Assembly (NCBI GenBank): GCA_963693285.1
Contig: OY848923.1
Coordinates: forward strand, 7,278,451 to 7,342,450
From: Xestospongia muta
Taxonomy: Eukaryota; Porifera; Demospongiae; Haplosclerida; Petrosiidae
DNA length: 64,000 nt
Reading direction: 5' to 3'
In this document: positions 25,831-37,495 of the stretch, in pieces
Layout of the letters: every line of letters starts with the position of its first letter
Position numbering within the stretch: the first letter of the stretch is position 1
The notes under the pieces: model-generated
Databases searched by the model: none
Told to the model about the DNA's origin: nothing
The model's input: only the letters and a program-made list of their open reading frames with translations
Made by a program: the position numbers and the translations under genes

Positions 25831-28800
25831 CTAAATGTTACTAGCTACTGAAGTGCCAGTGGGTCTTTTAAGAGCGGCCTGTCTTTGTTGAGTGAGAAAT
25901 GATGCTTGAGATGTGAGACGTTCCTTACTCTGTAGCTGATGAAACTTTAATCCCTATTTAATAAAGGGGTGTGGTCATAGTGGGTGTGGTTACAACTGGT
26001 GACTTACTAGATTGTACCAAGCTGATAGAATAAGTCTTTCCTCCCGTTCTCTGGCCTGTCTCTCTGTTTCAAACACTTTCTGTAAGGAAACAATCTCTAA
26101 AGAACTATTCAAAGACGGTTTGTCTTACTTCAAGTCTTTCAATTTCTCTATCTCTCTCTTGAAGGAGACTCTTTAGTTGTTGTATTTCTGCACTGTCAGC
26201 AGCTGTGTCTGATTTCTTCTCACCAAAACTTTCTATAATCTAGTTATAATAAAGATAAAAGTTTAACTATCCAAAGCTCAAACCAATTCTGCTCAAGACT
26301 CAAACCTATACTACCAGTATCTGGTATTGAATTATATATGTATATATTATGTAATGAACTTACTTTCTTTGCTTTGTTTAAAAATTTCTTCAATTTTTCA
26401 ATCTCAACATCTTTTGCCTTCAATTGTCCACCTGGAAGAGACAGGGAAAAAGAGAGTGTGTGTGTGTGTACTAAATTACATTCACCAGTTTCTTGTACTT
26501 ACTGATTTGGTCATAGTTCGCCTTAAAATTTGACAACTCTTCAAGTTCTCTCATTTTTTTACCAAGAGTATCTTCTAAGTATTTAATACGAACACTAAAA
26601 AACATCAAAAAAAGAACACACAATTATTAATTATTAAATCCAACAATATTATAATATAATTATTACAATAATTATTAATAATAACATACGATTTATCTGC
26701 TAATGATTGTTGGAGTTGATTGGTATTTTCAGACGATGACTCAGCAGATAATACAGGTGGCAAAGGGGACTCATTAGACTCGACTCTCTTCTTTAAAATT
26801 TCATTCTCTTTTTCTAATCTAACCATTTTCTCTCTGGAAAAATGTTTTACGTTTTCAAAGGCAAGATAAGAATCATCACTTACTTTAGTTCTGGTGTAAA
26901 TGCCTCCATTAGTGAGGCAGAGTCGACAGACTCCTCATCAGTAGGGATTTTAAACATCTCAGTTCCTAGTGGGATAGCTACAAGGAGAGAGGAGAGGTGG
27001 AGATGAATCCTTTAAAATAACCGATTGATTACCTTCAGATAATGGTGTAGCTGGTGAAATTTGAGTCTCAACTTGACGTCTTAATTCCTAATGTACATGT
27101 ACATGTAATATTACATGTACATTGTCCATACCTTGACTTCACTGTTCAATGATTGTATTATTACAGCTTTGTCTTCTTCATCTTGAGCAGCCTAGATAAT
27201 GGATGGATAATACAATAGAATGGATGGATAATACGATAGAATGGATGGATAGTACAACAGAATGGATGAATAGTACACCAAAATGGATGGATAATATATC
27301 AGAATGGATGGATAATACAACAGAATGGATGAATAGTACACCAAAATGGATGGATAATACAACAGAATGGATGAATAGTACACCAAAATGGATGGATAGT
27401 ACAACAGAATGGATGGATAGTATATCAGAATGGATGGATAGTACAACAGAATGGATGAATAGTACACCAAAATGGATGGATAATACAACAGAATGGATGG
27501 ATAGTATAACAGAATGGATGGATAGTATAACAGAAAAAACATCAGTAGAAGTTAAAGGAAATGAATTTAAACAAAATGACCTGTACCTCTAAACTTTTTA
27601 ACTTCTCTTTGGCTAGTTCATTCTCTAAAGCATTGATCTAAAAAGGTAACATCTAATTCCTAACATTTTAAAAACAGACAAACTCACTCTTTGTTTTTGA
27701 GTATCAAGCAGCTCCTTTGTAGAAGACAGACGTCTTAATTCCTAAAAGAACAATGAACATCATTATCATCAATTATCTCTCTCCTTACATCTTCTAAGTC
27801 TAGATTCTGTTGCATAAACATCATGTTCTTGTCCTGTAATGACTTCATCTCTCTCTTCATTTCCTGCATGTCCTCTATAAAACAAACATAACCATGTAAT
27901 AACTAGCTCCACCCACTAATTAATTAATCTAGTACTTACCAACTTTCTTTTTATATTGACTGATAACAGATTCATAATTTTTCTATGAAAGGACAAAAAT
28001 AATTTATAAAAATAGTCCTTACATTATTTTGATGATACAGCTGTCAAAATCAAGGCAAAAACTCTCAGACCAAATATGATATTAAATGTGCATGTAAAAA
28101 CTGATATCTATGTATGTGTTACTTAGCATTGTACTTTAGGGGTTAAAATATCATTACGACTAAGGGGTTAAATTTACCACTTTCCCTTCTGTATATTTTA
28201 GTTCCTCTACAGTGTCTCTAAGACTTGGTATCTCAGCATTTTCTGCTAACAAATCTTGATTCTAAATACATGTAATTACATTTATTTGGTAGGTGTGGTT
28301 TCACCTTTCTTTCTAATTCATCAACTCGAGCTTCAAGATCTGAAATCTGTGACATGAGTTCATCTCGCTCTAATGAACAGAGGAAATTGAGAAGCAGTTA
28401 TTTCCACTTACCATACTCTGCTTTCATTTTTTCCTTTCTTATGTCCTCTAATTTCCTGTTAACTCGCTGTAACTTGACACCACCAGGTGTACTAAGTGGG
28501 TGGAGCTAACATCACATAACCACACCCCCAACAGACAACTGACCCAAATTCATCAGCAGGTATTTTTCCTTTGAGTTCCTTTATTTCGTCTTTCATCTCT
28601 TGTAGTTCTCCTTCAGTCTCAGTTAACTAAAACAGTAAATTTATTTAATAAAGGGGTGTGGTGATAGTGGGTGTGGCCTGACCTTTCTCTTCAGTTCAAA
28701 ATTCTCTTGTTTCAATGAGTCATTCTGAGTCTGTAGAGTCTTAAATTCAGTGAGTGTGTGTTGGTACTGAAGTTTTAAAACATGAGTATGAGACTGTGAA

Positions 28801-30205
28801 CTAATACATGGGTATCAGACTGATGCTCACCTGTTCTTCAAGTTCCTTATAGACCTCCATTTGCACCATACTGGGAGACTCTAGACTCATTAACTAATTT
28901 ATATGAAGGGTCAATGACATATAAATAATACATTATAATACATTACCTCCTGTATTAATGCCATAACTGTATGTTGTATTGATTCTTGCATGCTCATTAT
29001 ACCTTGAATATATCCTATGAAATGGATAGATGAATGAATAGATGAATGGACAGATGAATCAATGAATGGACATATGAATTTAAAAATGAATTGATAATGG
29101 ACAGATGAATTAATGAATGGATTGATGAATGGATGAATGGACAGATGAATTAACGAATGGATTGATGAATGGACAGATGAATTAATAAATGGATGAATGG
29201 ATAAATGGACAGATAAATTAATGAATGGATTGATGAATTAACGAATGGATTGATGAATGGACAGATGAATTAATGAATGGATGAATGAACATATGAATTT
29301 AAAAATGAATTGATAAATGGACAGATGAATTAATGAATGGATTGATGAATGGATAAATGGACAGATGAATTAACGAATGGATTGATGAATGGACAGATGA
29401 ATTAATGAATGGATGAATGGACATATGAATTTAAAAATGAATTGATGAATGGACAGATGAATTAATGAATGGATTGATGAATGGATGGATCAGTAAATGA
29501 TAGCTAAACTTACTCTCTTTGTATTCACAATGTATAGCTATTCCTAGTACCAACTGTAGGAGACGAGCCATATCATCTTGTGATCCATGCTCAGCTATAC
29601 AAATGAAATCACATGATCATCACATGATAATGACATCACTTATTACTTATCTATCTATTCATCCATACCATCTATGGATCCATTAATATATTATGTAGAT
29701 CCATCTGTCCATTCTATCAGTCCATAATATCCCAACCATTACTCATACCTATCTTGGCTACATCAGGTCTTGGAAATTTAGCCAGACTAATATGTAAACT
29801 CTCGCTATAAAAGTCCTCAATTGATTTTAAAATCTTTTTAAGATTACTCAATTTAAGCCGCCAGCTAGCAGACGCTTCCGGAATAATCTTAGTCCCCCAA
29901 TTAGAAGTGAAATGATCAGGAGCTCTGTTATTTAATTAATCAATAGAATAATTACTAATTAAGGAGTTACAAATAACTTACATATGTTGAAGACATGAGG
30001 CAATCGTTGTGCCATCAGCTAAGTCTTCAATATCCATTGAGAATCCTTCCCCAGCACCAGAGAGTAGAAGACAATTCTCCAACTAGTTATTGTAAATCAA
30101 TAAAAATAGATGATGTTATCTCAGTAACGAAGTGTCTGTGTTCTATCTTACCCAGTTCACCAATGCAGGGTACGGATCTAAGTCTGGAACTTCACTTGTT
30201 GCCAT
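25831..30205 (-). CDS. HOOK: HOOK family microtubule-linker / dynein adaptor
   Basis: Start ATG at 30205-30203, stop TAG at 25833-25831. First exons 30205-30152 and 30082-29982; about 20 exons in all; last exon 25953-25831. The N-terminal HOOK (calponin-like) domain shows LVNWLENCLLLSG, DLADGTTIASCLQHM, SWRLKLSNLKKILKSIEDFY, DDMARLLQLVLGIAIHCE and MSMQESIQHTVMALIQELM, all family blocks. This domain binds dynein light intermediate chain in other animals. The rest is long coiled coil (for example ELQEMKDEIKELKG and KQENFELKRK). The tail reads FLTQQRQAALKRP. Which of the vertebrate HOOK1/2/3 it matches is meaningless before the vertebrate duplications. It shares a short promoter with the TMEM59-like gene. 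Confidence 0.93.
27190..27540. repeat. ~21-bp minisatellite, about 16 units, in a HOOK intron
   Basis: Units such as gaatggatggatagtacaac. Because 21 is a multiple of 3 and the unit lacks stops in one frame on each strand, it creates long but meaningless open frames on both strands. Confidence 0.93.
29015..29500. repeat. gatgaatgga-based minisatellite in a HOOK intron
   Basis: Higher-order array of attgatgaatggacagatga and aatgaatggatgaatgg words covering most of the intron. Confidence 0.9.
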
Positions 30206-30378
30206 TTATGAGTTTAGGAGGTTGAGAAACAGTCAGAAATAAAAAATAAAGGAGAGTACTCTTATTATTGTCACAGTCCTAACCACGTGTTGTGCGTGAC
30301 GTCACAACGTATGTAAACACAGTAAAAAACCTCAAGTTATTTAATTACAATACATGTTAATTCGCACAGCATCTGAGA
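30206..30378. promoter_or_regulatory. Bidirectional promoter, HOOK / TMEM59-like, with E-box and CRE
   Basis: 173 bp separate two divergent ATGs. It holds a palindromic CACGTG (30284-30289) and, 8 bp on, a perfect CRE palindrome TGACGTCA (30297-30304). These match known bZIP and bHLH sites. Use in this animal is inferred. Confidence 0.6.
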
Positions 30379-33300
30379 ATGAAGAGGCTACCGGTACTCT
30401 TATTCTCGCTACTAGTAATTGCTTCGCTACAAGAAGTGCAGGGTTTGCTAGACAGTTGTCAGTCAGATTGTAAAGAGAAATATCACGCCCTCAAGAAGAA
30501 ATCTAAAGAGGTGAGTTGCAACTGAAAACAAATATACTTGTGGACTTGACTGGATATAACATGTCACTGTACTAATCTCGCTCTCTTATTTACAAATATA
30601 CATTCTTTCATTCATTTTTTATCCTTTATAATAATTGTTAGCAATATATGTAAGAAGGTGGAGGAGTGGACACGTGAAATTGGGTTGGAGGATGAATGGA
30701 TGGATGGATGTAATAATGAATGCAAGGACAGATTTATGAATGATATATATCAAAGTTATTGTCACTTTAAAGTGTTGTCTGTCATTGTTATCTCTCCAGG
30801 CAATTTATGCTTGTAGCATAGGGTGTCGAATAGGTCATTTAGATCTCCTCACAAGTCCATTGGCCGCCAATATCAGTGACTGCAAAAAATGTTAGTTAAA
30901 AGTTTGAATAACATTGTTTAAATTCACATAGAGAACAGAGAGAAAGAGAGAGTAAGAGTACAAGAGAGACAAGAGACTGAAAGATGAAACTGAAATCAAT
31001 TTCCTATCTATATATCATGTTATGTACTTATTCTCCTCTCAGCTTGTCAAGAAGCCTTCACAACGTCATTACAACAGCTGGGATGTTCTGTGGGATGTAA
31101 TCTAGCTTACTATGAGGACACAAGCACTACTGAAGATGAGGTATGCATAAAGAGGAAAAGTTAATAAATAAGACAGATGAGTAGTTAGTAGTAGATGCAT
31201 CAATAATGACATATGTAGTCCATATGGTGTACAGGTTGTGAAACGATAGTATTTAAAGGTTATAATAATTGTTGTAATATCTTGATCTTTTGAATATACT
31301 CCTGAGAATATAAAAGTTGTAAGTGGAGTTTTAATGTTATGATCATTGAACTGAGTACCTGTGAACTATAAAAATATTAAATGTATAACTCAGTCCGTGT
31401 ATATATGTACTGTGATTATACTCACTGTCTTCTTTGAACTGAAATTATTAAATTTACGGTCTGTTAGTTGTAGGAAGTAAAGCAATCTATTGACAGTCAT
31501 TAAAATACATGAGAGCATTTTTACTGGTAAATATAATGACATACAGTTGTTTTAATAATGTTATCCTAGGTCACTGTGGTAAATACTGATGTTTACTAGG
31601 CTAGAGGTTACTAATGACAGCTATCCTAGGTCACTGTGGTAAATACTGATGTTTACTAGTCTAGAGGTTACTAATGGTAGCTATCCTAGGTCACTGTGGT
31701 AAGTACTGATGTTCACTAGTTTAGAGCTTACTAATGGTAACCATTCTAGGTCACTGTGGTAAGTACTGATGTTCACTAGTTTAGAGCTTGTTAATGGTAG
31801 CTATTCTAGGTCACTGTGGTATATACTTTTGTTTACTAGTCCAGAGCTTACTAATGTTAGCTATCCTAGGTCATTGTGGTAGCCCCTTAATGCTAGAGCT
31901 TACCAATGGTAGATGTATCTATTATTTGTCACAGTGAAGTATTAATTTCATACACTATCCTTCTCTTAGAATGATATTCTAACTTCTCTATATCTGATTC
32001 TCAATGAAGCTTTCTTCTCCTCTTTTTTCACCTCAAATGCAAATGTTAATGGTGGTAACACAATGGAGATCACCGTGGTAACAATTGAAGACAACAATGT
32101 CAGTGAACTAGCTCTATAACAATGGTCATATTTAATTTTATTTGCAGGATAAAGTTGAAGATACAATTGTATTCATTACAGGAACTTCCAGTCCTAAATC
32201 AAGTAAGTATCTTTGTACAGACCACAACATGTTATGTGTAGGGAACAGTCAGTGTTAGAGAAATATAGACAGCAACACACCAATGTTATTATTATTATGA
32301 TGATGATGATTTGTCAATCTAGAATTGTGTGCAGTTTTCAGCTTTCATTAATTAGTATATGTACTTGTATATTGTAACAGGAATTTGAAAGTATCAACAT
32401 TTGTTATAATAATATACATAATAAAGTGTTAGAAAATATCAAGGACCACAACATTAGCTAACGAGTTACTGTTGATACTTAAAATCTGTTCGAGTCCCTA
32501 GCTGTTTAAATCTTTGATAATAATGAGTACTTACTACCTCTTACTAAATCGAAGTATTACAATATTACTAACTTTATAACACATCATAATAGAGCTGGTT
32601 CATCAAAACTGAATTATTGACAAACTCTAGTTACCAACATTGTTCACGATCATTAGAGAACTATTTCATGAATGATGTACTTTACTATATTTACAAGATA
32701 GTAATGTAACTGTATCTGCTATCTTAGAGTGTCTACTGTAAATATAGAGCCAAGAATTAGTCAAAGCCTAATTAACCACAACCTTTGAAGGTGTTATTCT
32801 CTTTGTAATTTGATTTTTTGCTGAGTCATCATAATTATCACTCTAGTTTGTGTTAAATTATATAATATGTTGTGTTGTTATTGTTATTGTTGTTGTCTTG
32901 TCCATTCCAAGGTTAGTCAGTTACTATAGCAACCATTAGCATGAAAGAAAAGCTTTAAAGAAAGCCAGTAGATCAATTAAGTTAATTAAGTCATTTAATT
33001 TATGTTCAGCTCATTATCAAACTGAAGTATCATATCTTTATTATAGTACATAAACTGAGACTGAAACCACTAGTATAGACATCTGACTTTATTAGACTAA
33101 GACTGAAACCACTAGCATAGACATCTGACTTTATTAGACTAAGACTGAAACCACTAGCATAGACATCTGACTTTATTAGACTAAGACTGAAACCACTAGT
33201 ATAGACATCTGACTTTATTAGACTAAGACTGAAACCACTAGTACAGACATCGGACTTTATTAGACTAAGACTGAAACCACTTGTGCTAAACATCTGACTT

Positions 33301-34118
33301 TATTAGACTCAGACCAAAACCACTAGTACTGAACATATGTTTTTATTTGACACAGACCAGAACCACTAGTGCTGAACATCTGACTTTATTAGACTCAAAC
33401 CAGAACCACTAGTACTAAACATGTGATTGTATTAGACTCAGACCAGAACCACTAATACTAAACATGTGATATGATAACACTATCTTTGCATTTATAGATA
33501 CTCAGATCAAACATCCTATTACTCTAACACAAGATGAAGACGATGATAATGAAGATTGTACCGATTTTGATGTTTGGTTTATATTACAAATTATTGCTGT
33601 ATTATTATTGTTGGTATTGTTGAGTCTGTGTTGTTGTACGTGCAGTGGAGAGGCTCGTCACAGCTTGAATAAAAAATCACATGATATTAGAAATGTAAGT
33701 TGAAACAATGGAAGTATTTAATTACCTATTATTGGTAACTAAGGATTAAAATTTTAAGATTCTATGAATTTTTGGACTAACAAAGTTAGTTCAATTCTTT
33801 GGCTTGCTGGTATAAAAATTAGCACTTGTGTATCCCTGGTTTAAACCAATTTTATATTAATTAGATGTTGTTATAATCACAATTGATTACTACATCACAT
33901 AATAGCTAATATATGCTAATATTATTGTTATATTTATACAGTGTAATGAAGAGTCTGATTCTAATGCTTTCAAGAGCCACACCCATAAATTAAGAGAGCC
34001 ACTTGGACGTCCCTGTATCACACCCATAAGTCCTTGTATTGTTCCCGTCAAAGGAAGCATGGCAGCTACTGGCAGACAAATCAAAACTATTGACGGCCGA
34101 ATATTAATGGTTGCCTAG
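30379..34118 (+). CDS. TMEM59: TMEM59-like type I membrane protein
   Basis: Seven exons: 30379-30510, 30800-30890, 31043-31140, 31970-32098, 32148-32202, 33498-33694, 33942-34118. It has a signal peptide (MKRLPVLLFSLLVIASL). A Cys-rich luminal domain follows: CQSDCKEKY, AIYACSIGCRIG, CQEAFTTSLQQLGCSVGC. Its Cys spacing matches the TMEM59 family (YACxxGCR, CxxAC...CxxGC). An acidic stretch (DEDDDNEDC) is followed by one membrane helix (FILQIIAVLLLLVLLSLCCC) and a basic tail. In vertebrates TMEM59 acts in Golgi glycosylation control and LC3 labelling of endosomes. I could not see an ATG16L1-binding motif with certainty. Phases agree throughout. Introns 3 and 5 are long and hold tandem repeats. 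Confidence 0.82.
31566..31895. repeat. ~60-bp tandem repeat, about 5-6 units, in TMEM59-like intron 3 (family A)
   Basis: Reverse complement of the arrays at 10771 and 21610 (ctaggtcactgtggtaa and gatgtttactagtctagag). Relative to the host gene the sense is the same as in the scaffold gene. Confidence 0.9.
33045..33475. repeat. ~42-bp tandem repeat, about 10 units, in TMEM59-like intron 5
   Basis: Units around ctttattagactaagactga and accactagta, near-identical at the left and more diverged to the right. Confidence 0.92.
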
Positions 34119-34486
34119 CAACCAAACTAGTACATAAACGATTTTACAGTTAAAATAACATTTAGCATTCATTTATTCCATTAATTAAAATAACTCATAA
34201 AATTCTTAACAAAAGAATTAAATGATAACAATTGATGTTTGTATAACAACTTCTTTGAAATCACTAGAGAAGAAAAGACAAAAACAATAGAAATGATGGA
34301 TTAATGTATATAAGTGGTATAACTGATCTAGTAAGTACATTATCTGTTAAGTATTAAACTAACCACACCCCTAAGCCCTATACATAGATAATAACACTTC
34401 AAGTAACCACTTCTCACTACATCACTAAGCTCTTTTTGTATTATAGAACTGATATAAGCTCCACCCACTAAGCCACACCTATTATA
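34119..34486. other. Convergent 3' spacer, TMEM59-like / eS28
   Basis: AT-rich. No gene or array seen. Confidence 0.6.
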
Positions 34487-34788
<302 letters not shown>

Positions 34789-34892
34789 CTCTCTCTATCA
34801 AATCCTATATCTTCACAGAGGTGTTCTATTAAATACACGTGGTGAAGGATCTAATACGCATGCGCAATTCCGCATAATTAAATCTTTGCATA
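34789..34892. promoter_or_regulatory. Bidirectional promoter, eS28 / glycosidase, with E-box and NRF1-like site
   Basis: The 104-bp spacer contains CACGTG (34836-34841) and CGCATGCGCA (34857-34866), which resembles the NRF1 palindrome common in housekeeping promoters. Factor identity is inferred. Confidence 0.55.
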
Positions 34893-37305
34893 ATGGCTAA
34901 TTCTTCAGTTTTTTTCTTATTACTCTGTGTTGTGGATCTCGTCTCTCTTGAACCAGCTGTACGTGGTCCTGTAGAGAACTTTGAAGTCAAGGTAGATGAG
35001 AGTACAGGTGGTTACCAAATCTATTTGTCAGGTAATCTCTGGTTCACAAATGCTGATTTATGGTTTCGTAGCAATGGTAAGTGGTACTCCACGCAAGACA
35101 AGAGTCTCACCCTCACTGGTAACAGTACATCTAGTGGCAAGTTAGACTGGGGTCCTATGGATATTTACACATTTAACTGGGAGACCAGTGATAAGATACA
35201 CTTCACCACTTACACTGTGATCTTCCAAGAGGTCCCTGCTGCCATATTTGGTCAACAGTGGGATGATGGAGCAGACAATGCCAATACAGACATGGATAAT
35301 GATACTATTTCATTATGGCCAACTTTTAAGATGGAAGATATGCCTCAAGTTGATCGCGGTTACATGACATACTCAAATAATATGGCTGCTACAGTAAAGG
35401 TTGACAAATTCTCGTCTGCAAAACCTGTTTATAGCAACAAAGATGGAGGCTATCCCATAGCAATATTTGACTCGAAACTTGAAAACACAGTAGTTTTGTC
35501 ACCTCAAAATACATTCATGTCTGCAATGCAAACCTCTTTTTTTCCAAAATCATACAATGTACCGATATTTGGGTTTGGTATCTTAGGTATGGTAGACAGT
35601 GTACCTAAAGGCTATGCAATGGAGACATTGATGGTAGCTGGACAGAATATAACAGAAACTATGGATAAATGGGGAAGGTTGTTGAGGATAAGGTACAAGA
35701 AAGAGGATCAATATCGTCAGGATGATTTCTCTATTAATTATTTGGGTTATTATACTGATAATGGAGCCTGTTATTATTACTATACTGGAGATTATGCTAA
35801 TTATGAAGAGGCTTTAATAGCAGTTAAGAAAGATGCCGATAATAAGGGTATTCCCTATCGTTATCTTCAAATTGATTCATGGTGGTACTTCAAAGGAAAT
35901 TCAGATGGCGTTAAGAACTGGACTGCTATGCCTAGTGTATTCCCACGTGGTATAGAGTATGTTTCTAACATAACAGGATGGCCTATTGTTGCTCATAATC
36001 GCTACTGGTCCAACAACACTGACTACGCTAAGCAAAATGGTGGCAATTTTAATTTCATTGTGGATGAAGGTGGCTTCGCTCTTCCTGACGATTCTGAGTT
36101 TTGGAGGTACCTTCTCTCAACATCTAGAGATCAATGGAACCTTTGGGTTTATGAACAAGATTGGTTGGATAGTGAATTTTCAAATCTCAGAGAACTTGAA
36201 GCTGATCTTAATCTCGGCCAAACATGGTTACAACAAATGGGAGAAGCTGCTAAAGAACTAGGTCTTACAATTCAATACTGCATGGCCTGGCCACGTCATG
36301 TATTACAAAGTGTCATGATTCCTGCTGTGACACAGATCCGTGTCAGCGATGACTATCGTCCTGGTAACCCTCCCCAATGGATGGTCGGAGACACTACCAT
36401 ACTAGCTCATGCAATGGGGCTGGCAGCTTTTAAAGACAACTTTCATACGACTTCAAACCAGGCTAAATGTGCATTCACTAACCCAGAGCCTTACCCTGAG
36501 TTAGAAACATTTGTAGCTGCTCTAACGGGAGGTCCTGTTGGTCCCAGCGATACCGTAGGTGGCGCTAATAAAGATCTCATTATGGCTACTTGCATGTCTG
36601 ATGGTTTATTGTTGAAACCAACTAGACCTGCTATGTCTTTGGATTCTACATTCTTGTATCGTGCATTCCTAAAAGGAGGTCCTTATGGTTACTTAACGGC
36701 AGCTTATACAGAGGTATAGATGGAACATAGATATATAACTATTATAATGCACATTGTAACTATAATTAGTTGTATTTTACATAACTTAATTTAAAATTTG
36801 TACTCCTCTACAGATTTCTGGCTTGACTTGGTACTACATTTTAGCAGCAGACATGCAAACAGACTATCAGCTCCATCTCACTGAGTTACCTCCTTCTCAA
36901 AGTGTAAAACCACAGTCGTTTTTCCCGCCAGCTCTAGCTATACAATACACACTAAATGGTACGATATCTCGTACCTCAATTCTTAAAGAAAACACTGACT
37001 ATTTACTGATCTCTAAATGTGGTCGTAGTGATTTCCAATACTGGATGATAGCTCCATTGCTTCCAAACACTAATATAGCACTATTAGGAGAGCTCGATAA
37101 AGTAGTCACTGTCTCTGAGCAACGTGTCCTCACTATAATGACTATAGGTTCAACATTTATAGTTAGATTAAGAGGTGCTCCAATGGAGATTATTAATATG
37201 TCTGTTATTGATACTAATAGTAAACTCAATAGTATTCAATGTACTATCACATCTGATGGAATAGGAGGTGCAACGGTCATGAGCTCTGGTGTAATAAGTT
37301 GTTGA
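34893..37305 (+). CDS. Secreted GH36/raffinose-synthase-like glycosidase, copy 1
   Basis: Exon 1 is 34893-36713 and exon 2 is 36814-37305, joined in phase 0 (about 770 residues). It has a signal peptide (SVFFLLLCVVDLVSL). The N-terminal beta-rich half is followed by a TIM-barrel-like half with YRYLQIDSWWYFKG, WPIVAHNRYW, WVYEQDWLD and YCMAWPRHVLQ, then QIRVSDDYRPGNP and LTGGPVGPSDTVGG, then SDGLLLKPTRPAM. I align the last blocks by eye with plant raffinose synthase/Sip1 (GH36) motifs: the VKVD nucleophile, RASDDF, GGPVYVSD, and LPDGSxLRxxxPGRPT. On that reading Asp in EQDWL is the nucleophile and Asp in SDDY the acid/base. This is a distant match, so substrate is unknown. Exon 2 encodes a small all-beta C-terminal domain. 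It is tail-to-tail with copy 2. Confidence 0.72.
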
Positions 37306-37495
37306 TATAAATGACGTTTTATGTCCAAGTGCTGCTAAGTAAAATATTTTTATGACAATATTATTATTTGTAAAATGAATCAGCAATAATTACATTACTT
37401 TATATTATGACAAATTCAGCACATTGACAATGAAAAGAACTCAAATAATACAGCAATAATCCATAGTTGTAGTCACTGAGAAAGTATCGTTAGAT
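37306..37495. other. Short spacer between the two convergent glycosidase genes
   Basis: 190 bp of AT-rich sequence between the two stop codons. It is the symmetry centre of the inverted duplication, but the two sides are not alike here. Confidence 0.6.

Noticed and set aside
27192..27592. Opposed 116- and 129-codon ORFs in a HOOK intron
   Set aside because: Both are translations of a 21-bp minisatellite inside an intron.
32440..32520. tRNA-like B-box (gttcgagtccc) in a TMEM59-like intron
   Set aside because: No cloverleaf or acceptor-stem pairing could be drawn; at best a decayed tRNA-derived repeat.
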